A stretch of 64,000 nt of DNA from Blastocatellia bacterium (lineage in GTDB: Bacteria; Acidobacteriota; Blastocatellia; Pyrinomonadales; Pyrinomonadaceae). Positions 33,200-42,053 of this stretch are shown here, piece after piece; position 1 is the stretch's first letter, and each line of letters starts with the position of its first letter. Below the pieces are notes generated by a model that was given only the letters and a program-made list of their open reading frames with translations, was not told the origin of the DNA and searched no databases. The stretch covers positions 62,001 through 126,000 of the forward strand of contig JAEUQK010000010.1 of NCBI GenBank assembly GCA_016789265.1, read 5' to 3'. Made by a program: the position numbers and the translations under genes.

Positions 33200-34388
33200 T
33201 GGTTGCTGAGGAAGTGCGAGCGGGGGAAAGCTCTCGCAAGTTTTTGACACAAGAGGAAAGCAGGCGCAGGAGATCCTCAACGTCGTCATAAGTGTTGAAA
33301 CGTCCGAAACTAAATCGGATCGCTCCGCGTGCAAGGTCATCGCCCCGCCCGATCGCTCGGATGACCGGCGAAGGTTCAAGTGTTCCGGACGAACACGCAG
33401 AACCTGTAGAGACCGCAATGCCCTGCATATCCAGATTGATGAGCAGCCCTTCACCTTCGATGGAGGTGAATGAAATGTTCGCGATATTCGGAAGTCGTCG
33501 TTCACGGTCGCCATTAAAGACAACGCCTTGAATGTCCTCACCGACCGCACTTTCAAGTCTGTCTCGGAGCAAACGACTAGATTCCGCAGCGGTTTCGAGT
33601 TCGTCGGAAGCGATCGAACACGCTTCGCCAAGACCCACAATGTTGGGAACGGATTCGGTTCCACCACGCCGATCACGTTCCTGATGCCCGCCGATGTTTT
33701 GGGGATGAAGCCGAACTCCGCGGCGAACATACAACGCTCCGACGCCCTTAGGCGCATAGATCTTGTGAGCTGACAGGGAAAGCAAGTCGCAACCGATCTC
33801 TTCAACATCAACCGGGACCTTGCCCAATGCCTGAACGGCATCGGTGTGAAACCAGATCTTCCGGCCTTGTGACCTCAATTCTCTTGTTAGCTTTCCAATA
33901 CCCGCTACCGGCTGCAAAGTACCGATCTCGTTATTTGCGGTCATTATCGACACGAGAACCGTATTTTCGGTGATCGCTGCCTCGAGATCCTCTAACTTCA
34001 CTATTCCATTCTCATACACTGGCAAATAAGTGACCGAAAAACCTCGTTTTTCAAGGTCCTCGCACACATTTCTGACAGCAGAGTGCTCAATTACCGAAGT
34101 AACAATATGCGGGTTAGAGATAGCTGGCTGCGATTCAAGTATGCCCCGGATCGCCAGATTGTTGGCTTCCGTTCCCCCGGAGGTAAATACGATCTCGTTG
34201 GGACGGGAGTTGATCAATCCTGCGACCTGATGGCGAGCTTTGTCGACTGCCGACTTAGCCTCCTGGCCAAAGAAGTGAATGCTCGACGGATTGCCGAACT
34301 TCTCTGTCAGATACGGCATCATTGCTTCCAATACGCGCGGGTCTACCTGCGTTGTTGCGCTGTTATCTAGATATATCCGACGAAACAT
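33195..34388 (-). CDS. iscS: Cysteine desulfurase (IscS/NifS family)
   Basis: This 397-aa pyridoxal-phosphate enzyme removes sulfur from cysteine for Fe-S clusters and thio-cofactors. It has the PLP-binding SGGTEANN, HTDAVQALG, Schiff-base Lys209 in SLSAHKIYAPKG, and catalytic Cys332 on the flexible loop STGSACSSGTLEPS. The ACSSG loop is the group I (IscS/NifS) type. No iscU, iscR or tRNA-modification gene is adjacent, so whether it serves Fe-S assembly or tRNA thiolation is open. Confidence 0.95.
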   Translation of the reverse strand: MFRRIYLDNSATTQVDPRVLEAMMPYLTEKFGNPSSIHFFGQEAKSAVDKARHQVAGLINSRPNEIVFTSGGTEANNLAIRGILESQPAISNPHIVTSVIEHSAVRNVCEDLEKRGFSVTYLPVYENGIVKLEDLEAAITENTVLVSIMTANNEIGTLQPVAGIGKLTRELRSQGRKIWFHTDAVQALGKVPVDVEEIGCDLLSLSAHKIYAPKGVGALYVRRGVRLHPQNIGGHQERDRRGGTESVPNIVGLGEACSIASDELETAAESSRLLRDRLESAVGEDIQGVVFNGDRERRLPNIANISFTSIEGEGLLINLDMQGIAVSTGSACSSGTLEPSPVIRAIGRGDDLARGAIRFSFGRFNTYDDVEDLLRLLSSCVKNLRELSPARTSSATK

Positions 34389-34418
34389 TTGTTGATTCTA
34401 TCGCATTCGAATGCGGGT

Positions 34419-34453
34419 AAAAAAAGAAAAAGACAGGAAGAAGGCTTCCTGTC
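34419..34453 (-). terminator. Intrinsic terminator after metalloprotease gene
   Basis: GACAGGAAG pairs with CTTCCTGTC over a 4-base loop. On the minus strand it is followed by TTTTTCTTTTTTT. It lies 24 bases past the stop of the metalloprotease gene at 34477-35367. Confidence 0.9.
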
Positions 34454-34476
34454 GTTCAATTGGGTTAATGCTTGGC

Positions 34477-35367
34477 CTATTTTCCGAACCTGTAAGTAGT
34501 GAACTGTCCATCCATTCTCGTGTCTTGTCCAGTTGAAAATGTATTCATACAAGCGTCGTCAGTATAGTCCATAAAATTTGTGATCGGGTCGTTTCCGGCA
34601 ATGTTCGCGCAACTGTTCCTGCCAACCGGACAACCGTATGCCGGGCTTCGTTCCGCAGGAGTATCAGCGACCAAGTCCCCACCGTTCGAAGCGTTCTTAG
34701 CACAACCTCCTTGGAAAGTGTGGTAAAGGCCCATCCAGTGACCAATTTCATGTGTCGCCGTGTCGCCGAGATTATACGGAGCCGCGGTACCGCCAGGTAC
34801 CGATGAGAAAAGGATCACAACACCGTCTTTTGACGGTGAACTGTTATAGCTTGACGGAAAAGTCGCCCATCCAAGGAGGCCGCCGCCCATATTGTTAGAG
34901 TAGATGTTGAGATCGTCTGCTGTTCCTTTCCGCAAAGCGCTCTTCATCTGAGTCTCGCAGGTTCCGCCGGAGCAAGTGTACCAAGTGGCATTTGTAGTCC
35001 TGTCTGTAGAAACGAGATTGAAACTCCAACCTGTTGATGCGTAGGCGGCATTTAAAACATTGATCTGCGCCGTGATCTGAGAATCTGGAATATTGCCCTG
35101 GCTTAGGCTCGAACCGTTGTTGATCACGTGCCAATATACGGGAATGACCCCACCCGTTGCATTTGGCGCGACCGCGCCGAGTACTGATTTGCGAAAGGCA
35201 AAGTCAGCTTCCATTGACTTGATCTCATCGGCAGTCGGGTTAACCGGGCAGTACCGCTTTATACGCTCGCCGTTTCCGCTTTTGCCCATTATGCCCGCGA
35301 TGCTATTAACCGATAGGCAGAAAATTGCCGCTAAAACACCCAAAAAAGATAGGGATCTTCGATTCAC
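34477..35367 (-). CDS. Secreted zinc metalloprotease (M43 pappalysin/cytophagalysin-like)
   Basis: This 296-aa protein has a signal peptide (about 1-24), a ~45-residue pro-region, and a catalytic domain with the metzincin motif HExxHxxGxxH: His206, Glu207, His210, Gly213, His216 (HEIGHWMGLYH). The Met-turn is in NFMDYTDDAC. Paired cysteines (CSGGTC, C219/C-rich downstream) fit the M43B family. Members degrade extracellular protein. Monocistronic with a strong terminator. Nothing in the neighbourhood specifies a substrate. Confidence 0.93.
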   Translation of the reverse strand: MNRRSLSFLGVLAAIFCLSVNSIAGIMGKSGNGERIKRYCPVNPTADEIKSMEADFAFRKSVLGAVAPNATGGVIPVYWHVINNGSSLSQGNIPDSQITAQINVLNAAYASTGWSFNLVSTDRTTNATWYTCSGGTCETQMKSALRKGTADDLNIYSNNMGGGLLGWATFPSSYNSSPSKDGVVILFSSVPGGTAAPYNLGDTATHEIGHWMGLYHTFQGGCAKNASNGGDLVADTPAERSPAYGCPVGRNSCANIAGNDPITNFMDYTDDACMNTFSTGQDTRMDGQFTTYRFGK

Positions 35368-35612
35368 TTCGTGTCCTCCAGTTTTGATAGATACAAGATT
35401 TGAGAGCGGAACTAATAAAATAAAAAACCCTGGCTTATGGAACTATAACGCCGAGAATAGTACGCGAATTCGATTGGTAATGCAATAGGAAATGAATGCG
35501 TCCTCCAGAGTACTTTTTCCGGCCATCTATTGGTTTCCAATCGGCTTCAAAATAGGATAGATTTATAAATGCGGAACTGTGTTTAATAACCGGCCGCAAA
35601 GGCAGGTAAATA

Positions 35613-36782
35613 ATGGACTTTTTGGATTTTACTACGAAAGAGATCTTCAAGCGTTACGCCAGTATCGTTGTGGGTCGCCCGATCTCGCCAGTTTTTCTCA
35701 ACATCCTCGTAACGAGCGTCTGCGATATGCGCTGCACTCACTGTTTCTTTACAGAGGAATTAGACGACCGCCCGCGAAAGAAACTGCAGATGAAAACGGA
35801 CGAGATCGCTAAGATATCCGAAACGCTCGGTGGCAATCTCGGTGTTCTCGTGCTCGCCGGCGGTGAACCGTTTACGCGTAAGGACCTTCCCGAGATCGTT
35901 AGATCATTTTACGAGAACAACAAGCTCGATTCCGTTTACCTGATGTCGAACGGACAGATCCATCAACGGATCTTTCCGGACGTCACACGGATCCTCGACG
36001 AGTGTCCGAACCTCAACGTCACCGTTGCACTTGGTATAGATGGAATGAAGGACGCACATGAGAAGATCCGGCGCAAAGAAGGGAGCTGGGACAAGGCGAT
36101 CCACACTGCCCGCACGCTTCAACAGATGAAGCGAGAGCAGTATCCCCAGCTCGACATTCAGACCTGCACCTGCGTGATGCATTCGAATGAGGACACGATC
36201 TTTGATTGGTACGATTTTCTTAAATACGACCTTAAACCGGACAAGGTGAACATCAACTACATTCGCCCGCCCTCGGCCGACCCGAAAGAACTTGAGTTTG
36301 ACCCCAAACGATACGCTCAACTTTCGAATATGATCCTTGAGGACACAAAGAATGCTGCGCTGAAGAACAACTATGGCGGCAAGTCCGGTTTCTTCAAGGC
36401 GGCGGTCGATATCTACATGCACGACCTCATCTCGAAGACAAAGGATGAGAACAAGGCTCAACTGAAATGTTATGCCGGAAGTGCTGGTGCGGTGATCTAT
36501 GATAATGGCGTGCTTTCATCGTGCGAAAATAAGCCCGATGTGCTTAACCTTCGTGATTACGAGTGGGATTTTCAGGCCGCATGGAAAACAGACCTGATGA
36601 ATGCCCGAAGGAACGAGGCGGGAGCAGGTTGTTATTGTACTCACGAATCGAACTGTTACTATCCATCGCTGCCCTTTAACGCCGGCCACCTTATCAAGAT
36701 CAAGAAACTCGAAAGCCAGATGAAAAAGGCGGCTAAGGAAGGCGGTTTTGCGGCCGCCAAGGAGATCGCGCTCAAGGTTTGA
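35613..36782 (+). CDS. Radical SAM protein with SPASM-like C-terminal cysteines
   Basis: This 389-aa protein has the radical-SAM cluster motif CDMRCTHC (Cys37, Cys41, Cys44), the GGEP-like AGGEPFTR and a TIM-barrel continuation (DGMKDAHEKIRRKEGSWDKA). Further cysteines at the C-terminus (LKCYAGSAGAVIYDNGVLSSCENK, GCYCTHESNCYYP) look like a SPASM/twitch auxiliary cluster domain. It sits 17 bases upstream of a diacylglycerol-glycosyltransferase-like gene, so probably one transcript. The substrate is unknown. A lipid modification is a possible reading from the neighbour, peptide modification another. No precursor peptide is seen nearby. Confidence 0.88.
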   Translation: MDFLDFTTKEIFKRYASIVVGRPISPVFLNILVTSVCDMRCTHCFFTEELDDRPRKKLQMKTDEIAKISETLGGNLGVLVLAGGEPFTRKDLPEIVRSFYENNKLDSVYLMSNGQIHQRIFPDVTRILDECPNLNVTVALGIDGMKDAHEKIRRKEGSWDKAIHTARTLQQMKREQYPQLDIQTCTCVMHSNEDTIFDWYDFLKYDLKPDKVNINYIRPPSADPKELEFDPKRYAQLSNMILEDTKNAALKNNYGGKSGFFKAAVDIYMHDLISKTKDENKAQLKCYAGSAGAVIYDNGVLSSCENKPDVLNLRDYEWDFQAAWKTDLMNARRNEAGAGCYCTHESNCYYPSLPFNAGHLIKIKKLESQMKKAAKEGGFAAAKEIALKV

Positions 36783-36799
36783 ACCGTTGCTAGCCGTCG

Positions 36800-37972
36800 A
36801 TGACCCAAAATACCCCAAAGATCCTGATAATTTCGTCCGACACTGGCGGTGGACACCGATCCGCCGCCGCGGCTTTGGCGCATGGTCTGGAAAAGTTCTG
36901 GTACGGCGAATCGCTTGCGGTTCGAACGATAAAGGCGGTCGAAGAATCACATCACATCACTGAAAAACTTGTCAGTGTTTACAACTGGGTCCTTCGGCAC
37001 AAGCAAGGCTGGATGAAGTATCTCTACTGGGCGGTAAATCGTTTTCGTCCGGAGACCAGGGAGTTCTTTCATAGGCGTTGTATCGGATTTCTTAAAGAAG
37101 GCTTTGAAAAGTGGTGTCCGCACGTCGTTGTGAGCGTTCACCCCTTGACCCAGCACATTTTTGCACGCGTTCTAAGGGAACTTAATCTCGCGGACCAGAT
37201 ACCGCTTGTTACTGTGGTGACCGATCCATGCTACGGGTTCTGGAAGGGATGGGCATGTGATGACGTCTCGCTTTACCTGGTGGCAAATGATGATGCAAAG
37301 CGCCAGCTTATGGACTACGGCGTATCTGAGTCCCGAATAAAGATCTCTGGAATGCCGGTGCATCCCAAGTTTCGCGAAGTAACGGAAACGGATGCGCAGG
37401 ATGCAAGACGGGCCTATGGCCTGGACGCCGACAAATTCACGATCTTTTTGAACGCGGGCTGGATCGGCGGCGGAAACATTCCCCAGATCTTTCGAGAATT
37501 GGTTCGCGGCGAACTCGACGTGCAGGCGATCTTTCTTGCCGGTAAGAACGAGGACTTGCGCAAAGAGGCCGAGGAAATAGCTAAGACCGCCAAATTTCCA
37601 GTCAAGGTCATTGGTTATTCCGATGAGATCGAGAAACTGATGCAGTCCGCCAACGTGATGGTCTCGAAACTCGGTGGGTTGACCACATTCGAAGCGCTTG
37701 CCTGCAGATTGCCGATAATAGCGGACGCAACAACTCCTCCGATGCCTCAGGAAGCCGGTACCGTAAAACTTCTTTCGCAGAAAGGTGCAGGGATATTATT
37801 GAAGAAACCAGCGGATATAGTCGGGGTAGTTAATGATCTGGTAACTGACAATCCCCGCTATTTGAGAATGAAAGAGGCGACCGCAGGAGTTTCTCTCCCA
37901 AACTCCACAGAATCGATCGCAAGAGAGATCTTAACCTTATTGCCGACCCAACAAAATTCTGCGTCCGCCTAA
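36800..37972 (+). CDS. Glycosyltransferase of MGDG synthase / processive diacylglycerol glucosyltransferase family
   Basis: This 390-aa GT28-type enzyme has the MGDG-synthase N-domain motif SSDTGGGHRSAAAAL at the start. A two-Rossmann (GT-B) fold is indicated, with the UDP-sugar binding region SKLGGLTTFEALACRLPII and TPPMPQEAGTV. Family members transfer glucose or galactose from UDP-sugar to diacylglycerol at the inner membrane, forming glycolipids. It is the second gene after the radical SAM gene. Its 3' end overlaps the convergent 37969-39900 gene by 4 bases. An alternative assignment is a MurG-like acceptor, less likely by the N-domain motif. Confidence 0.9.
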   Translation: MTQNTPKILIISSDTGGGHRSAAAALAHGLEKFWYGESLAVRTIKAVEESHHITEKLVSVYNWVLRHKQGWMKYLYWAVNRFRPETREFFHRRCIGFLKEGFEKWCPHVVVSVHPLTQHIFARVLRELNLADQIPLVTVVTDPCYGFWKGWACDDVSLYLVANDDAKRQLMDYGVSESRIKISGMPVHPKFREVTETDAQDARRAYGLDADKFTIFLNAGWIGGGNIPQIFRELVRGELDVQAIFLAGKNEDLRKEAEEIAKTAKFPVKVIGYSDEIEKLMQSANVMVSKLGGLTTFEALACRLPIIADATTPPMPQEAGTVKLLSQKGAGILLKKPADIVGVVNDLVTDNPRYLRMKEATAGVSLPNSTESIAREILTLLPTQQNSASA

Positions 37973-39900
37973 CGAAGTCCTTCCGCATCGTTAGCAGGCG
38001 GATCGTTGTTAATATTCACGCCTTTGGGCGAGATGTCTGCTAATAGTTGACCCTGGCTGTCGATCACAACAACGGCTTCGATTTTTACTTTCGCGGGGGA
38101 TCTTAACAAGTTTTCAAGCGCATCGGACTTTTGCGGGTCGGCCTTCCGTCTCCACACATCATTTGCGACGACGTAGAGGGTCGAACCCTGTCGATGTGCG
38201 CCGGTGAGGTCTTTTCCGCCCGGAAGCTTAGCGGGCTCCAGCGTTTCCACGTCTTCTGAAAACGTCGCTTCGGCACTCGACGTTCCACCCCAGGAAAAAA
38301 GAAAGAAACAGAGTATCGCAACGGCAACGGTCGCCCCTACGAGCCACCGATTGGCATCCATTGTTCCGGTATCGATATAGGACAGGCTGGAAATAAGTTC
38401 GTTTTCGATCACGACATCTTCCGGATGATCATATTCCGGCAGGCCGAGATTCCTACTACTGAACCTAACTATGGACCTCTCCATTCGCAGCCTTGTTTCG
38501 AGCAGCTTATTCGAAACAAACAGCAGTCGGCCTGCCTCGGATCGTCCCTTTCCTTCTAACGCTTTCTCCAACTTTCGCCCGAGACTTTCGGCTGCTGAAA
38601 CCAACGTCATGACATCCTTTCGGACGTCACGCGAGATCTCCCTCTTTTCGTTCAGTTCATGCGCGCGAAGTGATTCTAAGGAAAGTATCGTTTTCAGGAC
38701 CTCACGGCTCACCGGGTCGGGAGTTCCATCCTCAAGAAAAAGGAAGTCATTAAAATCCAATTTCCTGAATGCATCGGAATCGTCAAAACGCTTTCGGATC
38801 TCGACGACATCCGGATTTTGGTGATCGATCAGACCTAGTAGTCTTTTGAATTCGGGGTGCTCAATGGAGATCTGAGCGTCTGCCTCTAAATCGTTCAGAG
38901 CCTCTTCTTCCGTTTCCCGTTCGCTTCGATCGCGTGCCTCGGCCGCGAGGTCGAGCATCGATCGAAGGAGGAACAGGTCCTCAGACTCTGATTCTGAAGT
39001 TATCAAAGATTCTTTGCTGTCGATATCCCTGAGGACTTCGGCGATATATGTTCCGGCGTTTGGCGAGGTGTCCTGCAGCGCTCCTGCGAAGTCAAACTCA
39101 GAACCAAGCCGCTCTCCAAGATTCTCGGCAGCCTTAGCCATCAAGTAATTGAGGCGGTTTCCGATCGCGATATTACACTCGACCGCAGCTGCGACCACAG
39201 ATGGATGAAAAAACCTTTCACCAAGTTCTGACTTGAATTCTCGTACGCGGTCAAACAACTTTGATTCGGTAAGCAGACGAAAGTCTTCAAAAGACATACA
39301 TTCGTCAACGTACCGATCGAACACCTGCACATCCTTTGCAGAGCCAATGTTTTCAATGGGCTGCCTGTCCCATTTTTCAAAATGGCCGATTATTTTTGAA
39401 GTAAGGGTGTCCCTATCCGCGATCAGGCACCTTCGCAGTTCGCCAACCTGAGAACTGAACGCCCTGGTCATCGCAAGGTCGAATTTGCTCATCGAACCCC
39501 TTGTGTAAGGTTGTTCACGATAGAAGCGGGAGAGGGCAACGAAAATCTCGTTTTCGAGCGGCACTTTCAGTCCGTCGCAATACCGACGAATGTGATAGGC
39601 TTCGATCTTCGAGTCACGTTCCGCAAGATCCTCCTGCCATAACAAAAGCTCGTGCGATAGTTGAAACTCGATCCGTTTTCGCCGTTCGACCGCGTCGTCC
39701 CCCAGGGACTTCAGTTCGCGAAGGCCGGACTTGATCTGTTCAAAATCAAACGTGTCTGACGAGGATTTAAGTAGGGTGAACTCGATCTGTGCGAGGAACC
39801 CTTCAACTATTCGCAAATGGAAGGCACGCTCTGCAATAAAATTGTATCGCCGATTCTGCTCGGCCGAAGGATCTGCTGGTGCGGAATTAGTAGGGTTCAT
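37969..39900 (-). CDS. Large unrecognised helical protein with C-terminal membrane anchor
   Basis: This protein is 643 aa from ATG 39900 (MNPTNSAPADP). A 25-codon longer frame is disfavoured. It is predominantly charged and helical, probably coiled in parts (LESLRAHELNEKREISRDVRKDV; ELNDLEADAQ...). One hydrophobic helix at about residue 543-560 (WLVGATVAVAILCFFLFSWGG) is followed by a ~85-residue tail that could be periplasmic and ends NNDPPANDAEGLR. No catalytic motif is visible. It starts 19 bases after the stop of the third pilin gene, so they are likely co-transcribed. A role in envelope or pilus biology is inferred only from that. I do not recognise the family. Confidence 0.75.
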   Translation of the reverse strand: MNPTNSAPADPSAEQNRRYNFIAERAFHLRIVEGFLAQIEFTLLKSSSDTFDFEQIKSGLRELKSLGDDAVERRKRIEFQLSHELLLWQEDLAERDSKIEAYHIRRYCDGLKVPLENEIFVALSRFYREQPYTRGSMSKFDLAMTRAFSSQVGELRRCLIADRDTLTSKIIGHFEKWDRQPIENIGSAKDVQVFDRYVDECMSFEDFRLLTESKLFDRVREFKSELGERFFHPSVVAAAVECNIAIGNRLNYLMAKAAENLGERLGSEFDFAGALQDTSPNAGTYIAEVLRDIDSKESLITSESESEDLFLLRSMLDLAAEARDRSERETEEEALNDLEADAQISIEHPEFKRLLGLIDHQNPDVVEIRKRFDDSDAFRKLDFNDFLFLEDGTPDPVSREVLKTILSLESLRAHELNEKREISRDVRKDVMTLVSAAESLGRKLEKALEGKGRSEAGRLLFVSNKLLETRLRMERSIVRFSSRNLGLPEYDHPEDVVIENELISSLSYIDTGTMDANRWLVGATVAVAILCFFLFSWGGTSSAEATFSEDVETLEPAKLPGGKDLTGAHRQGSTLYVVANDVWRRKADPQKSDALENLLRSPAKVKIEAVVVIDSQGQLLADISPKGVNINNDPPANDAEGLR

Positions 39901-39919
39901 GTTGGGAAATCGTTTTTTG

Positions 39920-40357
39920 CTAAGGTAGGACGGTACGGACCGATCCGTCTTCGGCCATTTGAAATTGGGACACAACTCGTCCCTGCCGGATCCGATAGGC
40001 GATGATCTGGTAACCCGAGAGAAGGCTGGTGTCTGTTGGCGTGGGGAACATCAAGAAAATAAAATCACGATGATGGATCGTGGATCCAACTGTTTTCCCA
40101 AGTGCGTTATTCGAGAAAGTATTCAGTTCACCAAGTCGCGCATACCGGTCCCTCTGACTTCGATACATTGCCTGATTCGAATGCATCGCTCGCAATTGTC
40201 CCATCGCAACTGCCGACTCGGCCGCGTCGCGTGATCTCATAAGATTGGGAACGGCAACTGTGAGAAGCATTCCTATGATAGCTACGACGAGGATCAATTC
40301 AATGAGGGTGAAGCCGGATGAGGATTTACGGGCCATAAATGGTGGAGCTATTTTCAC
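39920..40357 (-). CDS. Type IV pilin-like (pseudopilin) protein
   Basis: This 145-aa prepilin has a leader MKIAPPFMARKSSSG cut before Phe16 (GFTLIELILVVAIIGMLLTVAVPNLMRSRDAAE), with Glu5 in the mature chain. The second Met (MARKSSSG, 40336) is the more standard start. The globular part is short and lacks the glycine-rich domain of the two pilins at 8-9 kb, so it is likely a minor pilin or type II pseudopilin. Co-transcribed with the membrane-anchored 643-aa protein. Confidence 0.9.
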   Translation of the reverse strand: MKIAPPFMARKSSSGFTLIELILVVAIIGMLLTVAVPNLMRSRDAAESAVAMGQLRAMHSNQAMYRSQRDRYARLGELNTFSNNALGKTVGSTIHHRDFIFLMFPTPTDTSLLSGYQIIAYRIRQGRVVSQFQMAEDGSVRTVLP

Positions 40358-40678
40358 ATTAGAAGTCGGATCAATCGTTCAAACGCGCCAAATTTTGTCA
40401 CCAGTAAAATGACGAAATTAAGCACTTCCGACGCAGCGAATTCTAAAGCGAAACGCATATAAGCCTTATTTTTCAGCCACTTAATGAAAACTTGTGGAGG
40501 TGGCCATTCAGGTGGTTAGCAAGCTTTATGCCAGTGTTTACGACGTTTCTATTTGCAGAGACCCGAAAAACATTTGCAGTTGTCGGCTTTGATAGGTGAG
40601 ATTACTTGTCACTTTTGTGCTATTTCATTAACCTTTGTATTTGGCTATAAGTTGGACCCGAACATTGGAGATACAGGA
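40358..40678. other. Intergenic region, nothing specific seen
   Basis: About 320 bases between the divergent pilin and SDR genes. I see no ORF with coding character, no hairpin with a T run, and no convincing sigma-54 or -35/-10 promoter. The frame of the SDR is open from 40553 but that extension is not family-like. Confidence 0.5.
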
Positions 40679-41428
40679 TTGAGCCTTTTACTAGAAGGAA
40701 AGCGAGCATTCATATCCGGCGGAACACGCGGCATCGGAGCGGCACTTTGCGAGATCTTTGCTCGTGAAGGTGCCGATATCTCATTCAATTACCATTCAAG
40801 CGACGATCTTGCGGCCGAGACTAAAGCAAAGGTCGAAGCTCATGGGCGTGAATGCCTGCCGTTCAAAGTATCGGTGACCGACCGCTACGGAATGAAGCAC
40901 ATCGCCCGTGAGATCCACGACCAATGGGACGCTGTGGACATACTCGTAAATAACGCCGCCGTTAATAAGGCCGATAATTTTGCGACTACGACGGATCGGT
41001 CCTGGGATTGGGTTGTGGACACGAACGTAAACAGCTTGTTCGCGGTGACTAAGCCGTTCTACAAGCAAATGATCCGCAAACGGAAGGGGACGATACTAAA
41101 CATCACAAGTATCGGTGCGATCAGAGCTCTGCCAACATCGGTACATTACGCAACATCCAAAGCCGCAATGATCGGGTTTACCAAGTGCCTTTCACGCGAG
41201 GCGGCCAATTTCGGGATCACCGTAAATGCTATCGCAGCCGGCATATTTGATACCGATCTGGGAAACACCCTTCCGGGAAAGTTGCTTGAAGCCCATGAAA
41301 ACTGGGTATCGCTAAGACGGCTCGGCCAACCCAGCGAGCTTGCCGAATTTGCCGCCTTTATCGTGAGCGACCGCAACTCATATATGAACGGCGAGATCAT
41401 GACCGTTGACGGCGGCACGATCACTTAG
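40679..41428 (+). CDS. Short-chain dehydrogenase (FabG-like 3-oxoacyl-ACP reductase family)
   Basis: This 249-aa classical SDR starts at TTG 40679 (preceded by GGAGATACAGGA). The earlier ATG of the open frame would add 42 residues that family members lack. The NAD(P)-binding motif is GGTRGIG (about 13-19). NNAAVN is at about 93-98. The catalytic triad is Ser (NITSIGAI), Tyr and Lys in YATSKAA. Ends with MTVDGGT, a FabG-type end. Could be fatty-acid or polyketide reductase or a sugar dehydrogenase. It is coupled to the next gene, whose ribosome site overlaps its stop. Confidence 0.9.
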   Translation: MSLLLEGKRAFISGGTRGIGAALCEIFAREGADISFNYHSSDDLAAETKAKVEAHGRECLPFKVSVTDRYGMKHIAREIHDQWDAVDILVNNAAVNKADNFATTTDRSWDWVVDTNVNSLFAVTKPFYKQMIRKRKGTILNITSIGAIRALPTSVHYATSKAAMIGFTKCLSREAANFGITVNAIAAGIFDTDLGNTLPGKLLEAHENWVSLRRLGQPSELAEFAAFIVSDRNSYMNGEIMTVDGGTIT

Positions 41429-41432
41429 GATT

Positions 41433-42035
41433 ATGAGCGAATTCGATCCGGCAAGGTTCTCAACTCGCGTTTCGGGTATGACCGATGACGAATTGATCGC
41501 CCAGGTAAGCATAAACGCTTCGTCCCTTTCTGCAGAGGCTCTCAAGATCGCCCGATCAGAGGCTGATCGTCGTGGACTCACATCAGATATTCAACCTGTA
41601 CTTTTCGATGTTTATATGAACACCGGCGGATTTGCCGGGCGTTTTATATTGCTTGAAGAGCAACTGATCTTTCTTTCAACGGGAATGCGGGCGGCCGGCG
41701 GAACAGGCGGTGGTTCTATAACTGGAGCAATAATAGGGGAAACAGGTGCTGCGACTAGGAACGTAGCCGCCGCGGCATTGGATTTCTCAGCGCTCGATAA
41801 CGAAGGAAGCTGGATCTACTATCTGGATCAGATCGAGGAGTGCCGAGGCGTAAATTCGATCCTGAGAGGAAACGAATTGGAGTTTCGAATTCGCGAAGAA
41901 GATGGGAGTTCTCTGGTCGGAGCCGTTAAATGCAGCGATTTGTCCAAAAACGAGACAATGGAACTTGCCCAAAAGATAATTGACGCCCGCGATTCACTGA
42001 AACAAAAAGGCTCCGCCGTTGACCGCGGAGCCTGA
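41433..42035 (+). CDS. Cytosolic protein of unknown function
   Basis: This is 200 aa from ATG 41433. The ribosome site AGGA overlaps the stop codon of the SDR. A first helical segment (GMTDDELIAQ...LKIARSEADRRGL) is followed by a glycine-rich region (GGTGGGSITGAIIGETGAA) and a beta-rich end. No signal peptide, no recognised family. The last codons contain one arm of a terminator hairpin that serves the opposite-strand gene. Confidence 0.7.
   Translation: MSEFDPARFSTRVSGMTDDELIAQVSINASSLSAEALKIARSEADRRGLTSDIQPVLFDVYMNTGGFAGRFILLEEQLIFLSTGMRAAGGTGGGSITGAIIGETGAATRNVAAAALDFSALDNEGSWIYYLDQIEECRGVNSILRGNELEFRIREEDGSSLVGAVKCSDLSKNETMELAQKIIDARDSLKQKGSAVDRGA
42004..42032 (-). terminator. Intrinsic terminator inside the 3' end of the opposite gene
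   Basis: GGCTCCGC pairs with GCGGAGCC over an 8-base loop. On the minus strand it is followed by TTTTTGTTT, the exit for the 42054-42539/45369 operon. The hairpin lies within the last codons of the plus-strand gene (stop 42035). Confidence 0.8.
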
Positions 42036-42053
42036 TCCTGACATTCGAAATGG

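Noticed and set aside
32765..33841. Long (358-codon) minus-strand frame over the GIIVAG gene and the desulfurase
   Set aside because: It overlaps two genes with clear family or signal features, has no ribosome site, and its composition (Arg/Ser/Cys-rich) is typical of antisense shadow frames.
35904..36461. 185-codon minus-strand frame in the radical SAM gene
   Set aside because: Antisense shadow of a gene with an intact radical SAM motif.
40553..40678. 42-codon N-terminal extension of the SDR
   Set aside because: Other SDRs start near LLLEGKRAFISGG; a TTG with a Shine-Dalgarno-like sequence fits better.
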